A stretch of DNA of 64,000 nucleotides, from assembly GCA_035544955.1 (NCBI GenBank), contig DASZZN010000041.1, positions 62,001 to 126,000 on the forward strand. The letters run 5' to 3'. Under the pieces are notes generated by a model, which searched no databases, was not told where the DNA came from, and saw only the letters and a program-made list of their open reading frames with translations. The DNA is from Candidatus Dormiibacterota bacterium. Lineage in GTDB: Bacteria; Chloroflexota; Dormibacteria; CF-121. This document shows positions 34,826 to 41,741 of this stretch, one piece after another. How positions within the stretch are numbered: position 1 is the stretch's first letter; every line of letters begins with the position of its first letter. The position numbers and the translations under genes are program-made.

Positions 34826-35229
34826 CCGACCTGCTGCACCTCATCGCCGGCGGCAGGATTTCCGGCGATCAGCCGGGCGCGATACGGAAGGAGCACGATG
34901 CCTTGGTCATCCATCAGGATGTGCTGCACCTCGAGCAGCTCCAGCGGCTCGATGCGCACCTTGACCTCTTCCATGCATTCCCGGATCAGCGCGGCCTCCG
35001 GATGCTCGTCCCAGTCGACATACCCGCCCGGCATTCCCCAGAGGCCGCGGCCCGGCTCGATGTCACGGAGGATGAGGAGGACACGGCCGCCGTCCTCGAT
35101 CAACGCGGACACCACCACTTTGGGGTTGCGGAAGAAAATCCGATCGCACTGCGGGCAGACACTCAGGTACAGCTTCGCCACAAGTCGGGTCTCCGTCTTC
35201 GACCCGCAGCTGGAGCAATATTCGTTCAT
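34726..35229 (-). CDS. Zinc-ribbon Nudix hydrolase
   Basis: 167 residues from ATG 35229. An N-terminal zinc ribbon (C5-x2-C8 and C-x2-C in CPQCDRIFFRNP) precedes a Nudix domain with box GGYVDWDEHPEAALIRECMEEVKV. This layout is shared with NADH pyrophosphatase (NudC) and related ADP-ribose hydrolases; the NudC-specific downstream motif is not seen, so the substrate is left open. The frame extends upstream to 35382, but the ATG right before YCSSCG is the natural start. Confidence 0.85.
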   Translation of the reverse strand: MNEYCSSCGSKTETRLVAKLYLSVCPQCDRIFFRNPKVVVSALIEDGGRVLLILRDIEPGRGLWGMPGGYVDWDEHPEAALIRECMEEVKVRIEPLELLEVQHILMDDQGIVLLPYRARLIAGNPAAGDEVQQVGWFRPDALPPLAFASHRKVLQRWTKEVLARGAA

Positions 35230-35302
35230 CGGCTGCGGCTCAGCCGCCACCCCGCGGGCGTCGTCGTCGCCGATGGGGGCCGCACGCAGAAATCGTAACG
35301 CT

Positions 35303-35527
35303 TCAGCGGATCGCTGAGCGAGCCTGGGACCGGTCAGCCGCCGGCTCCAGCCGATCAGCCATGTGGCGCATCCAGTCGGCAAGAGCGACTCGTACGGGCC
35401 GCGTGGGCGTGTGAACGGTTCCCCGCTCTCCGGTGTCAGTCGACAGCAAGCGATGCCGCGCGGCCTCGGTCAGGAGCTCTTGCTGACGGTCGAGGGTCTG
35501 CTGGCGCATGGCGTCGAAGTTGTACAT
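35303..35527 (-). CDS. Small protein of unknown function in the DUF4097 operon
   Basis: 74 residues, MYNFDAMRQQTLDRQQELL..., charged, predicted helical, no membrane segment or motif. A strong ribosome site (GAGGAGAAGG) lies just before the ATG, and the gene is 12 bases downstream of the DUF2089 gene, which supports it as real. C-terminal WMRHMADRLEP could be an amphipathic helix. The region 35230-35302 after it is a short gap with nothing clear. Confidence 0.55.
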   Translation of the reverse strand: MYNFDAMRQQTLDRQQELLTEAARHRLLSTDTGERGTVHTPTRPVRVALADWMRHMADRLEPAADRSQARSAIR

Positions 35528-35539
35528 CTTGCCTTCTCC

Positions 35540-35905
35540 TCAGGGGAGCCGCCGATCGGCTTCCTCGACATCGATCTCACCGCGCGCGAGTTGCTCCAGC
35601 ATCTGAAGGCGTGAATCGGGTGCCGCCTTCTCGCCCAGGCCAAGCTTGTTCAGCAACGCGTCGAAGCGGGCACGGGCCGTCGGATAGCTGACGCCGAGGT
35701 GCCGCTCGAGATCCTTCATGTTTCCGCGCGAGGCGAGGAAGACGCGCAACACATCGCGATCGTCTCGGCCGAGTGAGCAAAACTCGCAGGTTTCAAAGCT
35801 GCCCGACAGCTCGGTGGCGCACGAGCGACAGCTGAGGCGCGTCAGTGCCAGCTTGCTGCCGCACACGGGGCAGTCGCGTGGCGCTGTTCGAAGCTCGTCG
35901 GTCAC
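35540..35905 (-). CDS. DUF2089 family protein, zinc-ribbon plus HTH-like
   Basis: 121 residues, GTG start in a GTGA overlap with the DUF4097 gene. Three CxxC pairs (CPVCGSKL, CRSCATEL, CEFCSLG) form a zinc-ribbon region; then VLRVFLASRGNMKDLERHLGVSYPTARARFDALLNKLG is a helix-turn-helix-like segment (residues 49-88) matching DUF2089. The end, MLEQLARGEIDVEEADRRL, is a short SHOCT-like module that also appears at the start of the upstream protein. Probably a regulator of its own operon; inferred from fold only. Confidence 0.8.
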   Translation of the reverse strand: MTDELRTAPRDCPVCGSKLALTRLSCRSCATELSGSFETCEFCSLGRDDRDVLRVFLASRGNMKDLERHLGVSYPTARARFDALLNKLGLGEKAAPDSRLQMLEQLARGEIDVEEADRRLP

Positions 35906-36633
35906 TCGTCGGCGGTCACCTTGACCGAACCCATGCTGGTCTTGATGAAGAGCGAAGCCGCGCCGCCGCCGACTGTGACATCCTGAGCCCCGCTGGCCCC
36001 CGCGACGCCGGGGAGCACGACTTTGCCGATGTGCGCCTGGGCTTTGATCCGCACACTGCTGCCACGCTCCAAATGGAGGCTGATTGAACCCGCATCGCAG
36101 GCGATTCGCGATTCGCCGTCGTCGAGCCGTCCGTTCGCCCGGATAGAGCCCGCCTGGACCGTCAGGTCGAGAGGCTTTCTGAAGCCGTCAATCGTCGCCG
36201 AGCTAGCCTGGACATCCGCGCGAATCGGCCCTTCCACCCCGTTGACCCGGAGGCTGCCGGCCTGCACCTGGAGGTCGAGTGCGAGCGCGGGGTTGACCCT
36301 GACGACCAGCCGATCGCCGCTTGAATGTTCGGGGAACCCTAGCCAGGACCGGGTGATAAAGGTGCCCGGTTCGTGGGCGACCTCGCCCTCGATGATCATG
36401 ACGTCGCCTTCGATGTGCACCCGGTGCTGCCCTTCCGCGACGGCATCGCGGACGTTCGGATCGCCGATGACCTCGGCCGCGCCCAGCCGCTTGATCACCC
36501 GCACGCGGCGGATGGCTGGCTCAGTATCCTCCTGGTCCTTGCTGGCGGCGTCGAGTTGCGAGGCGGCTTCTTCCGGGCTAATCGTCCCGGCGGCGACCCG
36601 GCTCAAGATTTCTCGCCGGTCAGCCTTACTCAT
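35902..36633 (-). CDS. DUF4097-type beta-strand repeat protein
   Basis: 243 residues. Residues 7-29 (EILSRVAAGTISPEEAASQLD) are a short SHOCT-like helical pair as in YvlB/LiaX proteins. The rest is an array of short beta strands (LQVQAGSLRVNGVEGPIRAD, LTVQAGSIRANGRLDDGES) forming a DUF4097 beta-helix. Relatives take part in cell-envelope stress responses in Firmicutes, but that role here is inference. No signal peptide, so cytoplasmic. It has an almost ideal promoter directly upstream and heads a three-gene operon. Confidence 0.8.
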   Translation of the reverse strand: MSKADRREILSRVAAGTISPEEAASQLDAASKDQEDTEPAIRRVRVIKRLGAAEVIGDPNVRDAVAEGQHRVHIEGDVMIIEGEVAHEPGTFITRSWLGFPEHSSGDRLVVRVNPALALDLQVQAGSLRVNGVEGPIRADVQASSATIDGFRKPLDLTVQAGSIRANGRLDDGESRIACDAGSISLHLERGSSVRIKAQAHIGKVVLPGVAGASGAQDVTVGGGAASLFIKTSMGSVKVTADE

Positions 36634-36639
36634 GGCAAG

Positions 36640-36669
36640 ACTATAAACCGGAGATTATCAGAATGTCAA
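36640..36669 (-). promoter_or_regulatory. Near-consensus leaderless promoter of the DUF4097 operon
   Basis: Minus strand: TTGACA (36664-36669), 18-base spacer, TATAGT (36640-36645), 6 bases, ATG 36633. The best promoter in the window, and no room for a ribosome site. Confidence 0.75.
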
Positions 36670-36678
36670 GCGCAGTTA

Positions 36679-37530
36679 CTAATTTGTTCCGGCGAGAACC
36701 TTCTCGAACTCAGGCTTGGGCGTCAGCAAGGCGAGATCCTCTTCCGTCAGCGGCGTCGACTCCAGCGTGTGGCCGGTTTTCGCGGCGGCGACGATTTCGT
36801 CCTTGTGTAACCGGATGCGGCGGGCACCCAGCGGGCACTTCAGGTACTCGGCCAGCGGCTCGTCGCAGTAGCCCATCCGCTGGTCGCCGCATTTGGGTTG
36901 CACCGGCTTCGCCAGTTCCGGAAAGCTTGCCTTCAGCGCATTGCGGGCCTTGGCCCACATATGCCGGATCTCCCATTGCGCCCGCCAGCAGAGACGTAGG
37001 TCGGCGACGTGCAGGAACTCCTCGTAGTTCACGGTGAAGGTGAGGTTCGTGGAGGCGGCGTTGGGAAGGAGAAAACGGGCGTCCTCTGCTGGAACGCCCG
37101 CCTTGAGCGCTTGGTCATAGAGCTCGCCGACGCGACGCATGAAGGCAACGTACTCGTCACGTAAGCCGGCCTGCTCCCAGGTTTCTGGCACGACGTACGG
37201 AAAGTCCGCTTCTTTGAAGGCGTAGTAGCGCTGCGATTGCTGGTCGAAGGTGATGCCGTTGTTGTGCCGCACCAGCTGGTGGCTGGCGGCGCGCGACAGG
37301 CCGCTGACGGCGAACGTGAAATAGACCTGAGTGCGCGGCGAGGAGTGTCCACTCTTCAGCTTGTCGAAGATGAACGCCTTCATCTTCTCCTCCGAGATCT
37401 TCCCGGACTCGATGTCGGCCCAGATCTGCTGCGGCGTGAACTTCGAGTAGCAGGTGCGGAAGGCGACGTACATGACCCGGATCGGATCAGGCGTGTGGGT
37501 GAGCAGCTGGACGTCGACGGCGGTATCCAT
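36679..37530 (-). CDS. thyX: Flavin-dependent thymidylate synthase
   Basis: 283 residues from ATG 37530. It methylates dUMP with methylene-THF, FAD and NADPH. GHSSPRTQVYFTFAVSGLSRAASHQLVRHN (61-90) and QQSQRYYAF (97-105) give the ThyX layout, and NYEEFLHVADLRLCWRAQWEIR the C-terminal arginine-rich substrate site. The usual RHR-x7-S motif reads RHN at 88-90 with one extra residue before QQSQRY, a subfamily variant. Length is a little above the 220-250 norm because of the C-terminal part with cysteines (CGDQRMGYC). TTGACA-N18-CAGAAT lies upstream. Confidence 0.9.
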   Translation of the reverse strand: MDTAVDVQLLTHTPDPIRVMYVAFRTCYSKFTPQQIWADIESGKISEEKMKAFIFDKLKSGHSSPRTQVYFTFAVSGLSRAASHQLVRHNNGITFDQQSQRYYAFKEADFPYVVPETWEQAGLRDEYVAFMRRVGELYDQALKAGVPAEDARFLLPNAASTNLTFTVNYEEFLHVADLRLCWRAQWEIRHMWAKARNALKASFPELAKPVQPKCGDQRMGYCDEPLAEYLKCPLGARRIRLHKDEIVAAAKTGHTLESTPLTEEDLALLTPKPEFEKVLAGTN

Positions 37531-37620
37531 CCGGGGCCGTCCTATTCTGCGACCCCACAATATCTTGTGTCAAGGCCGACTTTTATCCACAATCTGTGGA
37601 AATCCTGGGGAGAACGTATC

Positions 37621-38004
37621 ATGAACCGGATGCCGGTTACCGAAGCGGATTTCCAGCTCCAGGGCCGGGTTGACAACTACCGCGAGCAGCTGTTCGAGCT
37701 CCTCGTAGCCCTCGATGCGACGGTCCAGGCCCAACTCGCGGCGATCAACCACGAGAAGCTCGGCGGCCGCGGCCGGGTGAGTTACGAAACGCGGCCGCCA
37801 CGCTGGACGCTCGGGTGGCGAGGCAAGGGCCGCAACTATGAAGTCAATCTGATGGCCTTCGCCCAGGGAGGCGCCTGGGTGATCCACGGCCGCATGGGTC
37901 TCGACCGTCCCTTCCGCAACCTCAAGAGCGTCCGCGAGCGCGACGAAGCTAACCTTCGGCAGGAGATCCTGGACCAGGTCGCCACCGACGAGGCGGTTCT
38001 CTAA
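37621..38004 (+). CDS. Small hypothetical protein
   Basis: 127 residues, MNRMPVTEADFQLQ..., charged and soluble. NYREQLFELLVALDATVQAQL is helical; the middle, YETRPPRWTLGWRGKGRNYEVNLMAF, looks like beta strands. GGGGAGA seven bases before the ATG is a fair ribosome site. No family recognised. It is alone on the plus strand between thyX and the SpeE-like gene. Confidence 0.55.
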   Translation: MNRMPVTEADFQLQGRVDNYREQLFELLVALDATVQAQLAAINHEKLGGRGRVSYETRPPRWTLGWRGKGRNYEVNLMAFAQGGAWVIHGRMGLDRPFRNLKSVRERDEANLRQEILDQVATDEAVL

Positions 38005-38033
38005 CCCCGGACCCTGCGAACCGAGCCGTCGAA

Positions 38034-40049
38034 TCACGCCGGGCCCGTCATCGCGGGCCGTTGCGATCGCTGAAGCATGAACGCTCCTGCGTAAAGCAAC
38101 GCGATCACGACCAGCAGCGCCCGATAGCCGGTCACCAGCGACGCGTACTCCAGTACACCTCCCAGCATCGCACCAAGCAGGTTGGTCGCGAACGCGAGGT
38201 TCGAAGCCGCGACGTCGCGGAAACGTCTCGCGAATACCAGGTTGGCGAGGAAGACGGGGGCGAAGGCGACCGCGATGGCGACGACGAAGCGCGGAACAAC
38301 CGGGAGCGACAGGAGCAGGTTCGGTTGCACGAGCCACGCAACGCCGAGTGCGACGAGGAGGGCCACGTAGAGACGCCATTCGGGTCCAAGGTCGATTCGC
38401 CTCGCGACCTCGATGGCGAGGTAGACGGCGAGCAGGATGCCGATGAAGACGAGGGCGTTGACGAACCAGGTCGTCCCGAAGAGCAGCGCGAATTGGACGA
38501 CGTTCTTCGTCTCGAGCAGGAGGAAGGCAGCGCCCATGCAGAACAGGTCGAGGTAACGGCTCATCGGTCCAAACGGTCCCGCGCCCAGCCGGACCAGTAG
38601 CAGCGCGCCCACCAGGATGAGGGCCAGCGTCAGCAGGTAGAAGCCGGGAATCGTCCGGTTTTGGAGGTAGAGAAAGGGATAGTCGTCGGTGGCCGGCGGC
38701 GGCGTTATTCCACTTGGGCGCCAAATCGTGGGGCATTGGAGCGCGGTCGCGTTGGAGCTCACCATCAGTAAGGCGAGCCGCCCGAGCTGCCCCGTCGAAT
38801 CGACACACGGAGCATGGCCGTAAACCTGCTCCAGGGTGCCGGCCAGCCGATCGACGAGCCATTGCTCGCGGTAATAGTTGTACTCGCCGAACGCGCCGCC
38901 TGGCGTGAGGTGCGCGCGTGCGGCTTGCATGGCCTCCGCCGTAAAGAGGTAGCTCTCCAGGCGGAGCGACGACTGACCGGCGACCAGGGTCAGCGAATCC
39001 GGTAAGGCGAAGAGGATCAGGTCGTAGCGGCGCGGCGTTTGCTCGAGGAACGCCCGACCATCGTTCACGTACGACGTGACCCGCGGGTCTTGGAAGGCGT
39101 GGTCCGGATTTCGCTCGGCACCAATGGTGTGGATCCTTGGATCGATTTCCACCGCGTCAACATGCCGGGCACCGAGCCGAAGCGCGATGGCGACGTCGTC
39201 GCCCGTGCCGGCACCGACGATCAGCACGCTGGCCGGCTTGGCCCGGGCGTGCTGGTATGGGAGGCCATAGATGGGAACCGCCTCGAGCCGTCGTTGCGCC
39301 GAGTCGATCGTCTGGTGTGGGATTCCGTTCACCAGCAGCGTGACGGCGCCCGAGGGATGGGGGATCAGCCGGATTTTGTAGTAGGGCGACCAGCTGTCGG
39401 TGGCGACCAGCGATTCCAGGCCGAGCAGGATCACCATCACCGCCAGCGCCGCCACCTGGCCGATGGCGCGCCGCCGGCCAATCAGCGTGAGGAACGCGGC
39501 GGTGACGACCGCGCCCCAGACCACCGGAGGTGCCCCGAGGAAGGCGAGGATCGAGAAGGCGACGATGCCGGCCAGGCTGCCAAGGATGTCCAAGCGATAA
39601 GCCTCGAGTGGCGGGAATCGCCGAAAGCTCCGAGCCACGCCCTCGCCGACGAACGCCATGACCGCGGCGACCCCGAGGAACAGCAGCGGCAGGGTGACGA
39701 ACGGTGGCAACCCACTCCGTGTGCCCAGTGCGCCGAAGAAGATGAGATCGGTACCGGATCGATCGATTTCGACCGGGAAGAGACGGACAAAAGCAACCAG
39801 CGTCGCGAGGGCGATCGGGGCAACCCCAAAAAGATCACGAGCGCCATTGGCTCTGAGGAATCCGAGTCCGATGCCGAGGAAGCTGGCGAGCAAAATAAAG
39901 TTCGAGAAATAGGAAAGGTACAGGACGTTCGATCCGATCCATCGAATCAGCGCCAGCTCGAGGAAGAGCATCAGAAAGCTAAGCGCGATCAGGCGGAGGC
40001 GTTGAGACTCCGTCCACTTCGCCGGTAACGACAACCACTCGAAGCTCAC
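38034..40049 (-). CDS. Membrane protein with a spermidine-synthase-like domain
   Basis: 671 residues, GTG start. About seven N-terminal membrane helices, a central soluble domain (about 240-450) with the Rossmann methyltransferase/aminopropyltransferase motifs VLIVGAGTGDDVAIALRLGARHVDAVEIDP, NDGRAFL and YDLILFALPDS, then six or seven more helices. Such fused SpeE-like membrane proteins are widespread but their reaction is unknown; the aminopropyl-donor site residues of true spermidine synthase are not clear here. A CAGAAT box 7 bases before GTG is a weak leaderless signal. The 197-base gap upstream shows no other feature. Confidence 0.8.
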   Translation of the reverse strand: MSFEWLSLPAKWTESQRLRLIALSFLMLFLELALIRWIGSNVLYLSYFSNFILLASFLGIGLGFLRANGARDLFGVAPIALATLVAFVRLFPVEIDRSGTDLIFFGALGTRSGLPPFVTLPLLFLGVAAVMAFVGEGVARSFRRFPPLEAYRLDILGSLAGIVAFSILAFLGAPPVVWGAVVTAAFLTLIGRRRAIGQVAALAVMVILLGLESLVATDSWSPYYKIRLIPHPSGAVTLLVNGIPHQTIDSAQRRLEAVPIYGLPYQHARAKPASVLIVGAGTGDDVAIALRLGARHVDAVEIDPRIHTIGAERNPDHAFQDPRVTSYVNDGRAFLEQTPRRYDLILFALPDSLTLVAGQSSLRLESYLFTAEAMQAARAHLTPGGAFGEYNYYREQWLVDRLAGTLEQVYGHAPCVDSTGQLGRLALLMVSSNATALQCPTIWRPSGITPPPATDDYPFLYLQNRTIPGFYLLTLALILVGALLLVRLGAGPFGPMSRYLDLFCMGAAFLLLETKNVVQFALLFGTTWFVNALVFIGILLAVYLAIEVARRIDLGPEWRLYVALLVALGVAWLVQPNLLLSLPVVPRFVVAIAVAFAPVFLANLVFARRFRDVAASNLAFATNLLGAMLGGVLEYASLVTGYRALLVVIALLYAGAFMLQRSQRPAMTGPA

Positions 40050-40246
40050 GGCGGAAATTCTGTCATGCGCCTGATGTTGTTTTGCGTTGATCCGTTACCA
40101 CGGCGCACTTTCCAGCGTTGTTGCAGCGGGAATCGACCAGCAGAAAGGGGTGAGGTGATCCCGCGAGGCAGCGGACGGTAACAGGCGATTACATCATCAG
40201 TGGCGGCGTGCCGACATCGGCCGCGCCGCGACAAAGGACACGACCA

Positions 40247-40993
40247 ATGAACATGCGACTGCTCCCCATACTGGGAATCACCGGACTCTTTTCCATCGCA
40301 CTGGCCGGCTCGGCGGTGGCGGGCGGTGGCGGCTGGCCCCCGGCGCCCGGGACCTACAAAACGACGGACACATCGGCGACGGCGGACCTGGTCGGGGCAA
40401 CCACGACGGTCTGTTATCCGCAAAAGGGATGCTACCCGCAACCCACTGAGTTCGCGTACGTCAGTGTCGACCGTGGTCTGCACACGTTCAAACCCCGTGG
40501 TGGCGAAACACTGGTACAGCAGACGGGGACGATGCTCAATTTCTACTTCTACACCGCCTCCGGGACGAACGCCTCCGGGTGCTGGATCATCGCCGACGAC
40601 GACTTCACCGTCGCCAAGGATCTCTCCAGCGCATCACTCGTGACCACAGTCCAGGGCGAGTCCAACTGCCCCGGGACGCCGCTGGCCGTCTCGTCGACGA
40701 ACGTCGTGACGGGCAAGGGCGGCGGCGGGGGCGGGGGCGGAAGCATGGGATCGGTCACGCTTAACCTCAGCTGGACCTACAACGGCGTCGTTAGCCACAC
40801 GCGTGACGACGGCACGTTGACCTGCGGCGACTTCAAAACGGTGGCGAAGCAGGATCTCAGTCACGCTAGCGCCACATCGCAGGGCCAGATCACCGGGGCG
40901 ACCGCGACCCTAACGTCGCAGTTCGCCTCGATCGATGACAGCTCGAGTAACCAGGTCGTCAGGGGCGTGCCCGTCAAGGCCTGCTTCTCCTAG
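40247..40993 (+). CDS. Secreted protein of unknown function
   Basis: 248 residues. Clear signal peptide MNMRLLPILGITGLFSIALAGSAVAGG. The mature protein has scattered cysteines (CYPQKGCYPQ, CWIIADDDF, SNCPGTPL, LTCGDFKTV, KACFS) likely in disulfides, and a run of glycines (GKGGGGGGGGSMG, about 161-173) splitting two beta-rich halves. No enzymatic motif. AAAGGA upstream is a modest ribosome site; ATG 40253 is an alternative start. It ends at a hairpin terminator. Confidence 0.6.
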   Translation: MNMRLLPILGITGLFSIALAGSAVAGGGGWPPAPGTYKTTDTSATADLVGATTTVCYPQKGCYPQPTEFAYVSVDRGLHTFKPRGGETLVQQTGTMLNFYFYTASGTNASGCWIIADDDFTVAKDLSSASLVTTVQGESNCPGTPLAVSSTNVVTGKGGGGGGGGSMGSVTLNLSWTYNGVVSHTRDDGTLTCGDFKTVAKQDLSHASATSQGQITGATATLTSQFASIDDSSSNQVVRGVPVKACFS

Positions 40994-41018
40994 ACGCGGA
41001 CACCGTAAGAATTCGTTG

Positions 41019-41050
41019 CGCTGAGGGCGGTCTGCCGGCCGTCCTCAGCG
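41019..41050 (+). terminator. Hairpin after the secreted-protein gene
   Basis: CGCTGAGGGCGG pairs with CCGTCCTCAGCG (12 pairs with one G-U; loop of 8). No clear U-tract follows, so it may be a Rho-assisted or bidirectional terminator in the gap before the convergent cyclase gene. Confidence 0.5.
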
Positions 41051-41087
41051 GGCTCTAAACCCTACGGGTGACAGCTTTGGTGCCTGG

Positions 41088-41735
41088 TTAGGCTGTGCCC
41101 GGCGCATGGTTCCAGAGGACGGCCCGCGTCAAGCCGGCGTCCCCATCCATGATCCGCAGTGGGAAGGCCGCCATCTGCCAGCGGCCCGGACGCACGTTGT
41201 AGAGGTCCAGTCCTTCGAGGATCGGGATTCCCGCGGCCAGCAGCCGCTTGTGGGTCGGCGCGCCCTGTATCTCGTAGCCTTCGATCGAGAGGTAATCGAT
41301 ACCGACCAGTCGCACGCCTCGGTCGACCAACCAGTCCGCGCCGTCTGGAGCGAGGTAGACGAACTCCGTCCGAAACGCCCGAGCCGGGTGCCACCAGCGC
41401 GAGTTGCTGGTGCGCAACAGGACCCGCCGGCTGGCACGGGGAATCCGCGCCGTCGCCAGGTCGGCCGCGCCGATGCCGACCTTGACTCGACGAAGGTCCG
41501 CCACCCAGGCAGGACCGATGAAGCGGTCGAGGTCGAGCCGGTCGATCCCCTTCCCATCTTTGATGAAATGGCGGGGGGCATCGACGTGGGTCCCGGTGTG
41601 CGATCCAAGGCAGAGCTCGCTGAGGTTCACCCCATCCTTTCGCAAGGTCATGGCCGGCCGGATCCGCACGGGAGGATTGCCGCGATAGACGGCCATCGCA
41701 TCGCGGATGGGCACGCTGATGTCGACGAGCTTCAT
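41088..41735 (-). CDS. Cyclase-family (KynB-like) metal hydrolase
   Basis: 215 residues. The motif HTGTHVDAPRHF (46-57) binds the metal in the cyclase/arylformamidase family. KynB members hydrolyse N-formylkynurenine, others act on isatin or cyclic amides; with no kynurenine genes near, the substrate is left open. The ATG is 6 bases from the stop of the debranching-enzyme gene, but a TATCCT box inside that gene's end, 8 bases before the ATG, suggests its own start site. Confidence 0.75.
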   Translation of the reverse strand: MKLVDISVPIRDAMAVYRGNPPVRIRPAMTLRKDGVNLSELCLGSHTGTHVDAPRHFIKDGKGIDRLDLDRFIGPAWVADLRRVKVGIGAADLATARIPRASRRVLLRTSNSRWWHPARAFRTEFVYLAPDGADWLVDRGVRLVGIDYLSIEGYEIQGAPTHKRLLAAGIPILEGLDLYNVRPGRWQMAAFPLRIMDGDAGLTRAVLWNHAPGTA

Positions 41736-41741
41736 CCGATC

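Noticed and set aside
38034-40049. True spermidine synthase (speE)
   Set aside because: The Rossmann motifs fit, but the domain is fused between membrane helices and the donor-site residues are unclear.
40050-40246. Riboswitch in the 197-base gap upstream of the secreted protein
   Set aside because: I looked for c-di-GMP, SAM and cobalamin-type conserved cores and saw none; only a modest ribosome site is supported.
41088-41735. Kynurenine formamidase (kynB)
   Set aside because: The family motif is present but no other kynurenine-pathway gene is here, so only the family is named.
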